This document shows positions 25,075 to 32,429 of a stretch of DNA of 64,000 nucleotides, one piece after another (position 1 is the first letter of the stretch; the number at the start of each line of letters is the position of its first letter). The position numbers and the translations under genes were made by a program. The DNA is from Bacteroidales bacterium (lineage in GTDB: Bacteria > Bacteroidota > Bacteroidia > Bacteroidales > UBA3663): the NCBI GenBank assembly GCA_017561935.1, contig JAFZBE010000041.1, positions 1 to 64,000 on the forward strand. Reading direction: 5' to 3'. The notes under the pieces are model-generated. The model ran no database searches. It saw nothing but the letters and a program-made list of their open reading frames with translations, and had not been told where the DNA came from.

Positions 25075-27579
25075 TTAATTACTCTTAACCCTATCCTTGA
25101 ACGCCAAGCCGAAGATCACGTATTGCGTATTTCCGGCAATGGTGCCCTCGTTTTGTCCCCATAGGAACGGCCAGTCGTCGAAGTTCTCGAAGTGGTCGGG
25201 CAAGCGGAAGAGCACACCTGGTGCCAGGTTACCCGGGATGAATGAGAAGTCGGCACGGTTGTTGCCATAGAACACGGCCTTGGGACGAGCAGCACCCACG
25301 GCAGCCACGAGAGAATAGTTGTGGTAGGGATGACAACCGAAGATCCAATTTGCAGCACGATAGAGCTGCGACTTGTCGATGATGTCGGGATAGTATTTGT
25401 TGGCGAAACAGAGTGTGGCACCAAACTGTACGATACCGCCGCCAGCTGCCCAGTTGCCCAGTCCAATGGGTACACCGTATGGATTATCGATGTCGAGGCT
25501 ATCGACAAAGGCACGATACTTCTCGACGTATGGACGCAGTTGCTCACGATAGGCATCATCCATATAGGGCACGGCATCGAGAGCGGTCTGCAGTGTGAAG
25601 TTGAGATGTTTGTCGAGTGACTTCCAGATGCCTGTCTTGAACTTTTCGAGATATTGTTCTTCCTCTGTAGCCCCATAAAGCTGGAGGTTTGCACCGAGGT
25701 CGGCTTCATGCAGCAGGTGGGAGGCTTCGGACATCAGTCGTTTCGACTGGATGAGGGCGCGGCGTGCCAGGTTGTCGTTATATCCTTTGAGGACACGGCT
25801 GGCTGCTGCAAACATGGTGGCAGCGCGGAAGTCGAGAGCTGGATTGCGTGTCGTGAAGGCCCACATATCGTCGGGGGTGCCACTTCGCTTGCCATCCGAA
25901 GAAACCTGGTAGGGCTTCAGCCTCGGATCGTAATGCAGGCCATCGGTAATTGATGCGGCATCGCCGAGGTGATGGTAGTTGTCGAGCACGGAGTTCGAAA
26001 GGGTTTGCGACATGTGTCCGATCTGTTCGGCCTGCGCCACGAGGTTCAGGGTGCCATGCTCGATGTATTGCAGGATGTCGGGCACACCATCGGGACGATG
26101 CAGATCGACATAGCGTTGCTCTTGGCTCACGAACGTCTCGTCACGGTTACTGCGGAAGAGTTCCCAGATACGTACCAGGTTCTGCACCACGTTGATGTTC
26201 GAACCCGTCTCGATGTCGAAGTCGCCTGCATCAAAGAAACCGCCTACATTCAGTCCCGGGATGAGTTGCAGGGGCTTGTATTTCGTGTCGGTGGTCGGAC
26301 CTTGCGAGTGGAGGTCGAAGTGATCACTCGGAGGAGCCTGCAGATAGCCTTCCTTGAAGGGTTCGCCATGCCAGATGCGATAGCCTTCGTTCACCGTCAT
26401 GTGGTTCATGTGGATAGGAATCCACACGTCGGTAGTTGCATCGGTGATCTTATCATAGACGCTCTCGTCGATGATGAAGTTGCCCGTCTGTGTGTTGCCG
26501 TATTGGATGTAGTAGATGCCGGGTTCGGTGACGCTCGAGAAGTCGAACTTCACATATTTATATTTAAAGTAATCACCCCAGATCGCCACTGTGTCGCGAT
26601 AAGCGTTTTCAGTACTTCCATCGGGTTTGATGCGGATGATCGAAGCCTCGCTCTGAACCTTGTCGAGCTTGTCGAGTTCGATCACGGCCACCTTGGGCTG
26701 CTCGGGCAGGTATCCCACCTGACTAAAGCCGATGTTTGGTTCACGTATCCATCCGGGGACGGCATGTGGCTCGACGCGCCAGCTCACCACCTTGCCCGTC
26801 TTTCCGGCAGGCAGCACGCTGCGAAGCACATACCAGCCGTTCTGTGCCAGCACACGTCCGTCATACAGACTGAGTTCGGCATCGTTGCTCGTCACCTTGA
26901 TCATCCTTTCGGGAGCATCTGGTGCCAGGATGATTTCGTGTCCGCTTTCGAGAGGCTTTGGATCGACGAAGCGATCGGTACCACGGTCATCGTAAGTCTT
27001 GAATCCCTTGAACTGACGTGGCTTCTCGGAATTGGGGCGAGTTTCTGTCTCGCTGGCGGCATAACGCGGGAAGCGATTCAATCGGCCATCCATCAGGAAG
27101 GTCTTGAGCCAGTATTGCGAAGGCAGGAACTCGATGTTCAGTCCCGCCTCGCCTGCGATGGCATCGGGCACAGGTTTGTCGAGCCATACGGCAATCTCGA
27201 CGGCTTCGCCTTGACCAGTCACAACGATGCGGCTGTCGAAGTCGTAGTCATCAAAGCGCAGACCCACTTCAATCTGTCCGGCTTCGCGATTCACGGTGCG
27301 GCTGGTGGTCTTCGGCACAAGGTCCCATTGTTCGGGAGTCTTGTTCAGACGCACGGCTCCACCTTGCACGGTGCGCACGCCATGATGGATGATTTCAATG
27401 CCGGAGTTCTTCTCGTCATTGAAGCCACCATTGAAATGGTTGCTATAGACCAGTACATTGACACCCTGACGCTCGAAGTATTCGAGGTCGTTGAGTACCA
27501 GATCCTGTCTCACTTCCTGTTTGCTGTTGCATGCCGCGAGCAAGAGGAGCGAGGAGAGTAGTAGAAGGGATTTTTTCAT
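25075..27579 (-). CDS. Glycoside hydrolase family 9 lipoprotein (cellulase-type)
   Basis: An 834-residue lipoprotein (lipobox LLAAC, Cys17), probably anchored to the outer membrane. An N-terminal region of about 270 residues precedes a CelD-type Ig domain (NIGFSQVGYLPEQPKVAVIELD). The (alpha/alpha)6 barrel follows with the catalytic base motif GGFFDAGDFDIETG and the proton-donor Glu in WGQNEGTIAGNTQYV. GH9 enzymes cleave beta-1,4-glucans, and lipoprotein members in gut Bacteroidales are often exo-acting on glucan oligosaccharides. It is monocistronic with a perfect promoter. No polysaccharide-utilisation partners are adjacent. Confidence 0.92.
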   Translation of the reverse strand: MKKSLLLLSSLLLLAACNSKQEVRQDLVLNDLEYFERQGVNVLVYSNHFNGGFNDEKNSGIEIIHHGVRTVQGGAVRLNKTPEQWDLVPKTTSRTVNREAGQIEVGLRFDDYDFDSRIVVTGQGEAVEIAVWLDKPVPDAIAGEAGLNIEFLPSQYWLKTFLMDGRLNRFPRYAASETETRPNSEKPRQFKGFKTYDDRGTDRFVDPKPLESGHEIILAPDAPERMIKVTSNDAELSLYDGRVLAQNGWYVLRSVLPAGKTGKVVSWRVEPHAVPGWIREPNIGFSQVGYLPEQPKVAVIELDKLDKVQSEASIIRIKPDGSTENAYRDTVAIWGDYFKYKYVKFDFSSVTEPGIYYIQYGNTQTGNFIIDESVYDKITDATTDVWIPIHMNHMTVNEGYRIWHGEPFKEGYLQAPPSDHFDLHSQGPTTDTKYKPLQLIPGLNVGGFFDAGDFDIETGSNINVVQNLVRIWELFRSNRDETFVSQEQRYVDLHRPDGVPDILQYIEHGTLNLVAQAEQIGHMSQTLSNSVLDNYHHLGDAASITDGLHYDPRLKPYQVSSDGKRSGTPDDMWAFTTRNPALDFRAATMFAAASRVLKGYNDNLARRALIQSKRLMSEASHLLHEADLGANLQLYGATEEEQYLEKFKTGIWKSLDKHLNFTLQTALDAVPYMDDAYREQLRPYVEKYRAFVDSLDIDNPYGVPIGLGNWAAGGGIVQFGATLCFANKYYPDIIDKSQLYRAANWIFGCHPYHNYSLVAAVGAARPKAVFYGNNRADFSFIPGNLAPGVLFRLPDHFENFDDWPFLWGQNEGTIAGNTQYVIFGLAFKDRVKSN

Positions 27580-27633
27580 AGCTTATAAATATTTATAAAA
27601 TGAACTGTCTTTCGATGGACTATATGTCGCCGA

Positions 27634-27665
27634 CAAAGGTACTTATTTTTTTTCAAAGAGACAAA
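27634..27665 (-). promoter_or_regulatory. Promoter for GH9
   Basis: Minus strand TTTG (27665-27662), 20 bp, TACCTTTG (27641-27634). The leader is about 50 nt. Confidence 0.75.
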
Positions 27666-27723
27666 TAATTTTGCACAAATGAACATATTAGGTAGATTTT
27701 TGTTACAATAATACCACGAATAA

Positions 27724-27755
27724 TTTGGAGAAATTGCAGATTATTTGTATCTTTG
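27724..27755 (+). promoter_or_regulatory. Promoter for HAD phosphatase, nearly leaderless
   Basis: TTTG (27724-27727), 20 bp, TATCTTTG (27748-27755). Only seven bases separate the element from the ATG at 27763, so the mRNA leader would be 0-4 nt. Confidence 0.8.
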
Positions 27756-27762
27756 CCCCGCT

Positions 27763-28485
27763 ATGAAGAAATACAAGGATCTTTTCATCGACTTCGACGA
27801 CACGCTTTACGACACCCACGGCAATGCCAAGCTTGCCTTGGCAGAACTGTACGAGGATTTCAATCTGGGACGATATTTCGAGCGACTCGAGGATTTCACC
27901 GTTCCCTATTGGCAGACCAATGTCGAACTGTGGGGGCAGTATGCGCGTGGAGAGATCGATCGCCCCTATCTCATCGTCGAACGATTCCGCAGACCCCTTT
28001 CGCGTGGTTTTGTAAGTCCTGGCGTGCCTTTCGCTCCCACTGCAGAATATTGTCTGGAGGTGAGCGATCACTTCCTCGACCTTTGTGCCGACAAGCCCGG
28101 TGTCGTCGCGGGTGCACATGAACTGATGAAGTATCTGCGTGCGAAGGGCTATGGACTGCACCTTTGCAGCAATGGTTTCCATGAGGTACAGTATCGCAAA
28201 TTGCGGGCCTCGAAGATGGAGGAATTCTTCGATACCGTCATACTGAGCGAAGATGCCGGAGCCAACAAGCCCCTTCGTGCCTACTTCGACTATGCCATGG
28301 AAAAGACGGGTGCCAAGGTCGAAACCACTTTGATGATTGGTGACACCTTCGACACCGATATCCTCGGTGCCAAGGCATACGGCCTCGATGTAATGTTCTT
28401 CAATCGCAATCCCCGAACGTTCCATCCGTCCGAGCCCGTCAACTTCGAGGTGCACTCGTTGCGCGAGATAATGGGAATCCTATAA
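27763..28485 (+). CDS. HAD hydrolase, YjjG/YfnB-like nucleotidase type
   Basis: A 240-residue HAD phosphatase. Motif [10 protein letters not shown] supplies the nucleophile Asp and acid Asp, motif II is LHLCSNGF, motif III is the Lys of [11 protein letters not shown], and motif IV is [13 protein letters not shown]. The helical cap between residues 15 and 100 fits the YjjG/YfnB pyrimidine-nucleotidase subfamily. The start is ATG 27763, since an upstream TTG (27745) precedes the -7 element and cannot be used. The predicted transcript is nearly leaderless. Confidence 0.9.
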   Translation: MKKYKDLFIDFDDTLYDTHGNAKLALAELYEDFNLGRYFERLEDFTVPYWQTNVELWGQYARGEIDRPYLIVERFRRPLSRGFVSPGVPFAPTAEYCLEVSDHFLDLCADKPGVVAGAHELMKYLRAKGYGLHLCSNGFHEVQYRKLRASKMEEFFDTVILSEDAGANKPLRAYFDYAMEKTGAKVETTLMIGDTFDTDILGAKAYGLDVMFFNRNPRTFHPSEPVNFEVHSLREIMGIL

Positions 28486-28633
28486 AAAACAAACAATTTA
28501 ACCGTCCCGAAGGATTTTCTGCACGAAGTGCAATTTTCTGCTGTCATTGGGACAGCACATTTTCCGGCCAAGTCTCCGCTATTGGAGCGAGAGACGAGGC
28601 CATTTTCACCAAATAATCAATGAAAACATTTCT

Positions 28634-29347
28634 ATGACACAATACGACATACAACAAATCTTCGATTTCCTTCGTGAAATCAAGTATAATAACACCGTGG
28701 AGTGGATGCACGCCAATCGGGCGAAGTATGAACGGGCGCGCGACACGTTCTACGCGCTCAGCGTAGATATCATGGGCCGGATGGCACAGATTGACCCCTT
28801 GTTGCGCGGGCTTGACCCCAAGCAGTGCATATTCCGTTTTGCACGCGACACGCGTTTCTCGTGGGACAAGAGCCCGTACAAGACGCATTTCGGCCTCTAT
28901 CTTGTCCCCGGTGGCAAGAAGTGTGTGGGTGGAGGCTATTACTTTCATCTGCAGCCCAGGAACGAGGATGGCGAATACTCCGAAAACTCGATGATCGATG
29001 TTGGCGTGCATTGTCCTCCTACAGCGGCTGCGAAGATTATCCGTCAGGCCATCTTTGACGAAGGACAGGAGCTGCGCGATGCAGTCGAGGCTGAGGAGGT
29101 ACGCCGTTTCGGATACGTGTTTTGGTCGGAGGAGCATCTCAAGGTTTTGCCGAAGGAGTGGAGAAACAGCCCCTATGAAGACCTGATACGCATGAAGGAT
29201 TGGGACCTCTATCGAGATTTGTCCGAGGCCGAAGTCTTGGCTCCCGACCTTGTGGAACGTGTTGTCGAAGGCTTCCGCATCGGAAAGCCCGTCAATGATT
29301 TCTTCAATCGTGTGCTCGACAACACGAAAATTAAGTCCATTTTCTAA
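28634..29347 (+). CDS. DUF2461 domain protein
   Basis: A 237-residue cytosolic protein matching the DUF2461 family: IFDFLREIKYNNTVEWMHANR at the N-terminus, RFARDTRFSWDKSPYKTHFG in the middle and GGGYYFHLQP after it. The start at ATG 28634 places FDFL at its usual distance. A longer frame to 28547 adds unlike sequence. The family is widespread and uncharacterised. It follows the HAD gene by 148 bp, a spacer without a recognisable promoter, so both readthrough and independent expression are possible. Confidence 0.9.
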   Translation: MTQYDIQQIFDFLREIKYNNTVEWMHANRAKYERARDTFYALSVDIMGRMAQIDPLLRGLDPKQCIFRFARDTRFSWDKSPYKTHFGLYLVPGGKKCVGGGYYFHLQPRNEDGEYSENSMIDVGVHCPPTAAAKIIRQAIFDEGQELRDAVEAEEVRRFGYVFWSEEHLKVLPKEWRNSPYEDLIRMKDWDLYRDLSEAEVLAPDLVERVVEGFRIGKPVNDFFNRVLDNTKIKSIF

Positions 29348-29442
29348 ACATCTTTTTTGAGATTCTTTGCTCAAATAATGGTGTTATAAAGATGCTTTTC
29401 GTATAAAGGTGGATGATAATAGCACATTTTTCCCTTCTTTTC

Positions 29443-29473
29443 TTGCATAATTGGATGAAATATCCTATCTTTG
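29443..29473 (+). promoter_or_regulatory. Promoter for the SIMPL-domain gene
   Basis: TTG (29443-29445), 20 bp, TATCTTTG (29466-29473), about 27 nt of leader. Confidence 0.65.
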
Positions 29474-29503
29474 CGGCACAATAAACCACAAAACAATTAA
29501 ATT

Positions 29504-30190
29504 ATGAAAAACTATGTTTGGGCATTGATCCTGGGTATCGGAGTGGCACTGTCAGGCTACTTCATCTATCTTGGCATCGAACATTTTGCCAACAAGGATC
29601 GTCATGTTACTGTCAAGGGCCTTTCCGAGCGCGAAGTGATAGCCGACAAAGTGACCTGGTCGCTGTCGTTCAACGTCACCGGTAATGCACTCGAGTTCCT
29701 CTACGAGAGTCTTGAGCCAAAGCAGGAGAAGCTCATCCGCTTCCTCAAGGCCAATGGCGTGCAGGAGGAAGAGATCTTCCGTGATGTGCCTTCTGCTGAA
29801 GACCGTTCGTCGTGGTACAACTGGAACGAGAAGAAGGGTCTCATTGACCGCTTTGTCGTTACAGGCCGACTGACCATCGTTTCCTCTGATGTCGAGAAGA
29901 TCATGAACCTCCGCATGAAGCAGCTCGACCTGCTGAAGCAAGGTGTCATCCTCGACAACAGCTATTGCAGCTATGAATACACGGGACTGAATGGCCTGAA
30001 GCCCGAGATGGTGGAGGAGGCCACGAAGAACGCCCGCATCGTGGCACAGAAGTTTGCCGAAGATGCCGGAGCAAAGCTCGGCAGCATCTGCACCGCCCGT
30101 CAGGGCCAGTTCGAGATTGAAAGCGACGACGTTATGCCCCACAAGCGCAAAGTTCGCGTCGTTACCACCATCGATTACTATCTGAAGTAA
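29504..30190 (+). CDS. SIMPL domain (DUF541) membrane-anchored protein
   Basis: A 228-residue protein with an N-terminal membrane anchor or uncleaved signal (residues 5-25, ALILGIGVALSGYFIYLG) and a periplasmic SIMPL domain. VTVKGLSEREVIADKVTWSL and KNARIVAQKFAEDAGAKLG are its conserved strands and helix, and the C-terminal VVTTIDYYL closes the fold. The family includes proteins affecting stress tolerance and interleukin-receptor signalling, but no common mechanism is known. It is monocistronic with a promoter and a strong terminator. Confidence 0.9.
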   Translation: MKNYVWALILGIGVALSGYFIYLGIEHFANKDRHVTVKGLSEREVIADKVTWSLSFNVTGNALEFLYESLEPKQEKLIRFLKANGVQEEEIFRDVPSAEDRSSWYNWNEKKGLIDRFVVTGRLTIVSSDVEKIMNLRMKQLDLLKQGVILDNSYCSYEYTGLNGLKPEMVEEATKNARIVAQKFAEDAGAKLGSICTARQGQFEIESDDVMPHKRKVRVVTTIDYYLK

Positions 30191-30215
30191 TCCCTTCCAA
30201 TTTCTTCGAAACAGA

Positions 30216-30266
30216 AGTATCGCAAGTGAAGCACCTGAAATGGCGTCATCACTTGCGATACTTTTT
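30216..30266 (+). terminator. Intrinsic terminator after SIMPL gene
   Basis: AGTATCGCAAGTGA (30216-30229) pairs perfectly with TCACTTGCGATACT (30249-30262), followed by TTTT. Confidence 0.9.
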
Positions 30267-30399
30267 ATTCTCCCTTTGGCGCAGCGTCCATTTCGGCAAG
30301 TCGAAAACAAAAAGGGATAATAACATGAGAGGTCGCTTCGCTCAAAATCTCTCAACATCTTATCATAAAAATTGCTTATTTAAGTAATTAGGAGGAGGA

Positions 30400-30452
30400 A
30401 TCGGCTCAAAATTGGTGTGATTTATTCATTTTTAAGTTCACGATGAGCCGAT
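30400..30452. repeat. Inverted repeat at the left edge of the accessory island
   Basis: ATCGGCTC (30400-30407) and GAGCCGAT (30445-30452) flank 37 bases in a spacer without genes. It may be a hairpin or the trace of an element end. Nothing further supports mobility. Confidence 0.5.
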
Positions 30453-30477
30453 AATTGGAAAATAATTACTATATTTG

Positions 30478-30612
30478 CACCGATTAAACACTCAAAGTGA
30501 TTCCATTGACTACAAAAAGGCTATGCTTATTTTCTACGAACAAAATAATCTTTATGCCTTCAAGCAGATATTCATCGACCAGTTTGAGTTTGCGGTAAGA
30601 GAGTATTTTTGA
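30478..30612 (+). pseudogene. Remnant of a Fic-like C-terminus
   Basis: An open frame runs from HRLNTQSDSIDYKK through KKAMLIFYEQNNLYAFKQ to AVREYF and a TGA at 30610. The sequence resembles the C-terminal helices of Fic/DOC-family AMP-transferases (IFIDQFEFAV). The catalytic HPFxxGNGR part is absent and the frame closes upstream at 30463, so this is a 5'-truncated remnant. The TATATTTG at 30470-30477 marks the junction. The only ATG (30523) would give 29 residues. Family assignment is by eye. Confidence 0.45.
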
Positions 30613-30614
30613 AT

Positions 30615-30719
30615 TTAACGTTCCAAGACGATGGGCAGATGGTCGCTCAGGTTCAGCCGTTTGTATAGGGTATCGACCTTGAAGTCCTTGATGTTTGATT
30701 CTTCGGGAAACGCAATGCG
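30615..30719 (-). pseudogene. Frameshifted remnant of an endonuclease/exonuclease/phosphatase gene
   Basis: Read on the minus strand, FPEESNIKDFKVDTLYK continues, after a one-base frameshift near 30660, as RLNLSDHLPIVLER and a TAA at 30617-30615. SDHLPIV is the terminal catalytic motif of the endonuclease/exonuclease/phosphatase (DNase I-like) family. No upstream domain remains. It lies tail to tail with the Fic-like remnant, two bases apart, which suggests that two neighbouring genes decayed together. Confidence 0.5.
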
Positions 30720-30735
30720 TCATGCCACTGAAATG

Positions 30736-30780
30736 ATCTAATGATTGTTAGATCAAAGGAGCAAGATCTAAAGATTGTTG
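30736..30780 (+). promoter_or_regulatory. GATC-containing direct repeats upstream of an unknown gene
   Basis: GATCTAATGATTGTT (30736-30750) and GATCTAAAGATTGTT (30766-30780) are direct repeats differing at one base, 30 bp (about three helical turns) apart. A third GATC lies between them at 30752 and forms an inverted pair with the first. The -33 element of the next gene follows eight bases later, an operator-like position. Confidence 0.55.
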
Positions 30781-30787
30781 TGGGAAG

Positions 30788-30818
30788 TTGTGAGGGATGG
30801 AGAAATAGATTATCTTTG
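30788..30818 (+). promoter_or_regulatory. Promoter for the 150-residue unknown gene
   Basis: TTG (30788-30790), 20 bp, TATCTTTG (30811-30818), directly after the GATC repeats. Confidence 0.75.
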
Positions 30819-30848
30819 CGGCAATGAATATCAAAAATAATAGCAAAG

Positions 30849-31301
30849 ATGAAAAGACTAAAGAAGAAAGAGATGGAGCAGATGTTGCTCGCAAACCATT
30901 GGGTGCGACATGAAGACTGTGACAACCGGGATTTGGGGTGGCAGGAACTCACGGAAGCATTACTGCATAGTGAACAGCTGGAAGCATTATATCTGCACTA
31001 TGTTTCACCAACACCCTCCCAATTGAAGGCATTGCTCTCCATGCGTCCCACTTACCGCAAGCGGTTCATGGTCTGTCATCTCATTATGAACACTATACGC
31101 AAAGGACAGCTTGAAGAACTCGCCTCCGAACTCGAAGATGATAACTTCCGAATTTGCGACCAGTGCGGACTCCCGCATATCCATGGCTACATTATAGGCG
31201 ACTGCGAACATTACTGCACGCAATATTGCCTCGTAGAAGCAGGCTTCAGCGAAGCAGACATCGATGGTGAGGATAATTACTTTACGGAGTATGGGAGGTG
31301 A
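30849..31301 (+). CDS. Unknown protein with Cys/His-rich C-terminal motif
   Basis: A 150-residue basic-to-acidic protein that I do not recognise. The N-terminus is Lys-rich (MKRLKKKEMEQMLLANHWVR) and the middle is helical. Residues about 113-136 read CDQCGLPHIHGYIIGDCEHY followed by CTQYC, a possible zinc knuckle. No signal peptide or membrane segment is seen. Its promoter is preceded by the GATC direct repeats, and it lies tail to tail (3-bp gap) with the 78-residue gene. A DNA-linked role within the island is a guess. Confidence 0.7.
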   Translation: MKRLKKKEMEQMLLANHWVRHEDCDNRDLGWQELTEALLHSEQLEALYLHYVSPTPSQLKALLSMRPTYRKRFMVCHLIMNTIRKGQLEELASELEDDNFRICDQCGLPHIHGYIIGDCEHYCTQYCLVEAGFSEADIDGEDNYFTEYGR

Positions 31302-31304
31302 GAA

Positions 31305-31541
31305 TCAATCGAACCTAAGCCAACGGCAACCTGCATAATCTTCAAGGAATTCTGTTTCAGTGTACCAGTCATATTCATTGTTTCGAGTGTGACCTATCAA
31401 TTGGCTTTTCGAGTCGAACACAAGCCAATGAGTTGAAGTAAGGAACCCACCAGCAAGCCACAGGTTATATTCATGTACATGATTGGCGTCATTCTTTAGG
31501 TTTTCGAGCATCTGCTCAGTAGTAATCCATTTCTTTTCCAT
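31305..31541 (-). CDS. Small unknown protein, convergent partner
   Basis: A 78-residue protein, MEKKWITTEQMLENLKNDAN at the start and WYTETEFLEDYAGCRWLRFD at the end, rich in Trp and acidic residues. No family is recognised. A TATATTTG element lies 12 bases upstream of the ATG on the minus strand, and a phased cluster of four GATC sites lies upstream of that. Convergent with the 150-residue gene. Confidence 0.65.
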   Translation of the reverse strand: MEKKWITTEQMLENLKNDANHVHEYNLWLAGGFLTSTHWLVFDSKSQLIGHTRNNEYDWYTETEFLEDYAGCRWLRFD

Positions 31542-31552
31542 AGTTTTTTCGG

Positions 31553-31560
31553 CAAATATA
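31553..31560 (-). promoter_or_regulatory. Minus-7 element of the 78-residue gene
   Basis: TATATTTG on the minus strand (31560-31553), 11 bases before the ATG. No matching -33 element is seen, so an activator bound at the GATC cluster is possible. Confidence 0.5.
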
Positions 31561-31591
31561 AGCGAATTAGTCGAGACTAAAAAATATATTT

Positions 31592-31636
31592 GATCTATTT
31601 AGATCAGTTTTAGAATCTTTAGATCTCAATTCGATC
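31592..31636. promoter_or_regulatory. Cluster of four GATC sites with helical spacing
   Basis: GATC occurs at 31592, 31602, 31622 and 31633, that is 10, 20 and 11 bp apart, in AT-rich DNA. Three sites are part of GATCTA or TAGATC. The cluster lies 32-83 bp upstream of the -7 element of the 78-residue gene. Confidence 0.5.
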
Positions 31637-31669
31637 TATTTTAACTCATGGGGCACTTTTAATGTACAC

Positions 31670-31707
31670 AAGCAAGCCATCTGAAAAGTATCGGCTTGCT
31701 TTTTTTC
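31670..31707 (+). terminator. Rightward intrinsic terminator without an obvious upstream gene
   Basis: AAGCAAGCC (31670-31678) with GGCTTGCTT (31693-31701) and a run of seven T. The nearest gene upstream on this strand ends at 31301, with an opposite-strand gene between, so it may end readthrough or a short unannotated RNA. Confidence 0.75.
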
Positions 31708-31735
31708 GTCCAAATTAGAAAAAAGAGGGAAAAGA

Positions 31736-31767
31736 TTTGGTGGTTTCAAAGAAAAGACCTATATTTG
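31736..31767 (+). promoter_or_regulatory. Perfect promoter for the noncoding RNA
   Basis: TTTG (31736-31739), exactly 20 bp, TATATTTG (31760-31767). No start codon of a plausible gene follows for several hundred bases. Confidence 0.8.
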
Positions 31768-31773
31768 CACCGG

Positions 31774-32073
31774 ATAATTTATTTCCAATGCCCCTAAGGG
31801 AGTGCAGTATGACTGCCAGCGGGACATGACTTTGGAATCAGATTCCTCATAGTCGAACGACATAACATACTGGCCGCATTGACTATTATTTTACGTTCAC
31901 CGGAAAAGCCTAGGAAACTCATTCGGAATAATCGACGCCAAGAATAATGGTTGGTAGCCTTGGAAAGACGACTTTGCCCTAAAGAGTGAAGTCTGTCGTA
32001 CGGTTGCCTTCTCGTTGCTAAAATAAAAGTTGATGCCCATCCTCCTCTGTGGAGTATGGGTTTTCAATTTTTT
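31774..32073 (+). ncRNA. Probable structured small RNA of about 300 nt, class unknown
   Basis: The stretch between a consensus promoter and an intrinsic terminator has no ORF of note and is rich in local pairings: GCAGT-ATG-ACTGC (near 31803), GACTTTGGAAT with ATTCCTCATAGTC (near 31830-31856), CCAAG with CTTGG (near 31939-31964), and ACGAC with GTCGT (near 31970-32000). It does not show the conserved cores of RNase P RNA (GAGGAAAGTCC), tmRNA (tRNA-Ala-like ends and tag ORF) or the SRP RNA loop. It precedes the restriction-modification genes, so it could be an independent RNA or the start of their leader. Confidence 0.55.
32036..32073 (+). terminator. Intrinsic terminator of the noncoding RNA
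   Basis: CCCATCCTCC (32036-32045) pairs with GGAGTATGGG (32051-32060) with one mismatch, followed by TTTTCAATTTTTT. Confidence 0.8.
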
Positions 32074-32260
32074 ATTGCAACGAAGGGTTCCGTCCTAGGC
32101 TGCCTGGGTGGGCGAATAAAAAGTTGGAGATTCATGCTTCACTTTTATTATGTCCGTACTAGAGCTATTCTATCGATACTATGTATTTTCATAGTCCTTG
32201 AAGAACATGTGATAAGGTTGATGCATTGCTAGAATTACATATAAGATGTAACATCGACCT
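32074..32260. other. Spacer between the RNA terminator and the small ORF
   Basis: No gene or promoter of the usual type is seen. GGGTGGG at about 32107 could pair with CCCATCC of the preceding terminator, allowing an alternative fold, and AATAAAAAGT with ACTTTTATT (near 32117-32151) can form a hairpin. It may be part of a long leader of the restriction-modification operon. Confidence 0.3.
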
Positions 32261-32404
32261 ATGTATATAGAAACACATTGTGCCAAGGTGGCACTACGCT
32301 ATCTGGATTATCGAGTAGATGACATTGTCCAACTACTCAATGATCTTGATCCGATCAAACGAGAAACAAAATACTTCGAGCCTCAAATAGGTTTTAGATC
32401 ATAG
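32261..32404 (+). CDS. Small ORF (47 residues) whose end overlaps a terminator
   Basis: The frame starts at ATG 32261 with MYIETHCAKVALRYLDYRVD, continues DDIVQLLNDLDPIKRETKYF and ends FEPQIGFRS. The composition is protein-like, with a likely helix in the middle. The terminator 32380-32429 covers its last eight codons, and dpnM starts 50 bp after its stop. No promoter directly upstream was found. It could be a leader peptide, a small island protein, or the remnant of a larger gene. I do not recognise it. Confidence 0.4.
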   Translation: MYIETHCAKVALRYLDYRVDDIVQLLNDLDPIKRETKYFEPQIGFRS

Positions 32405-32407
32405 ATC
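32342..32407. promoter_or_regulatory. Five GATC sites just upstream of the DpnII-type methylase gene
   Basis: GATC at 32342, 32348, 32353, 32397 and 32404, the last two in the loop of the terminator hairpin. Spacings of 6 and 5 bp are far denser than chance. They are likely targets of the methylases encoded downstream. Confidence 0.5.
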
Positions 32408-32429
32408 TGCCTGTTTGAGGCTTTTTTTT
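32380..32429 (+). terminator. Terminator or attenuator before dpnM
   Basis: GCCTCAAATAGG (32380-32391) pairs over 12 positions with CCTGTTTGAGGC (32410-32421), followed by eight T. Only 25 bp separate it from the dpnM ATG, so any transcript from upstream must pass it. Confidence 0.8.

Noticed and set aside
25969..27561. A 530-codon open frame on the plus strand inside the GH9 gene
   Set aside because: It is the antisense shadow of GH9, whose lipobox, DAGD and NEGT motifs and promoter are clear. The shadow has no domain or promoter.
31774..32073. The noncoding RNA as tmRNA, RNase P RNA, SRP RNA or a group II intron end
   Set aside because: The conserved sequence cores of the first three are absent. 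A stretch near GTCGTACGGTT recalls intron domain V, but the 34-nt hairpin cannot be drawn.
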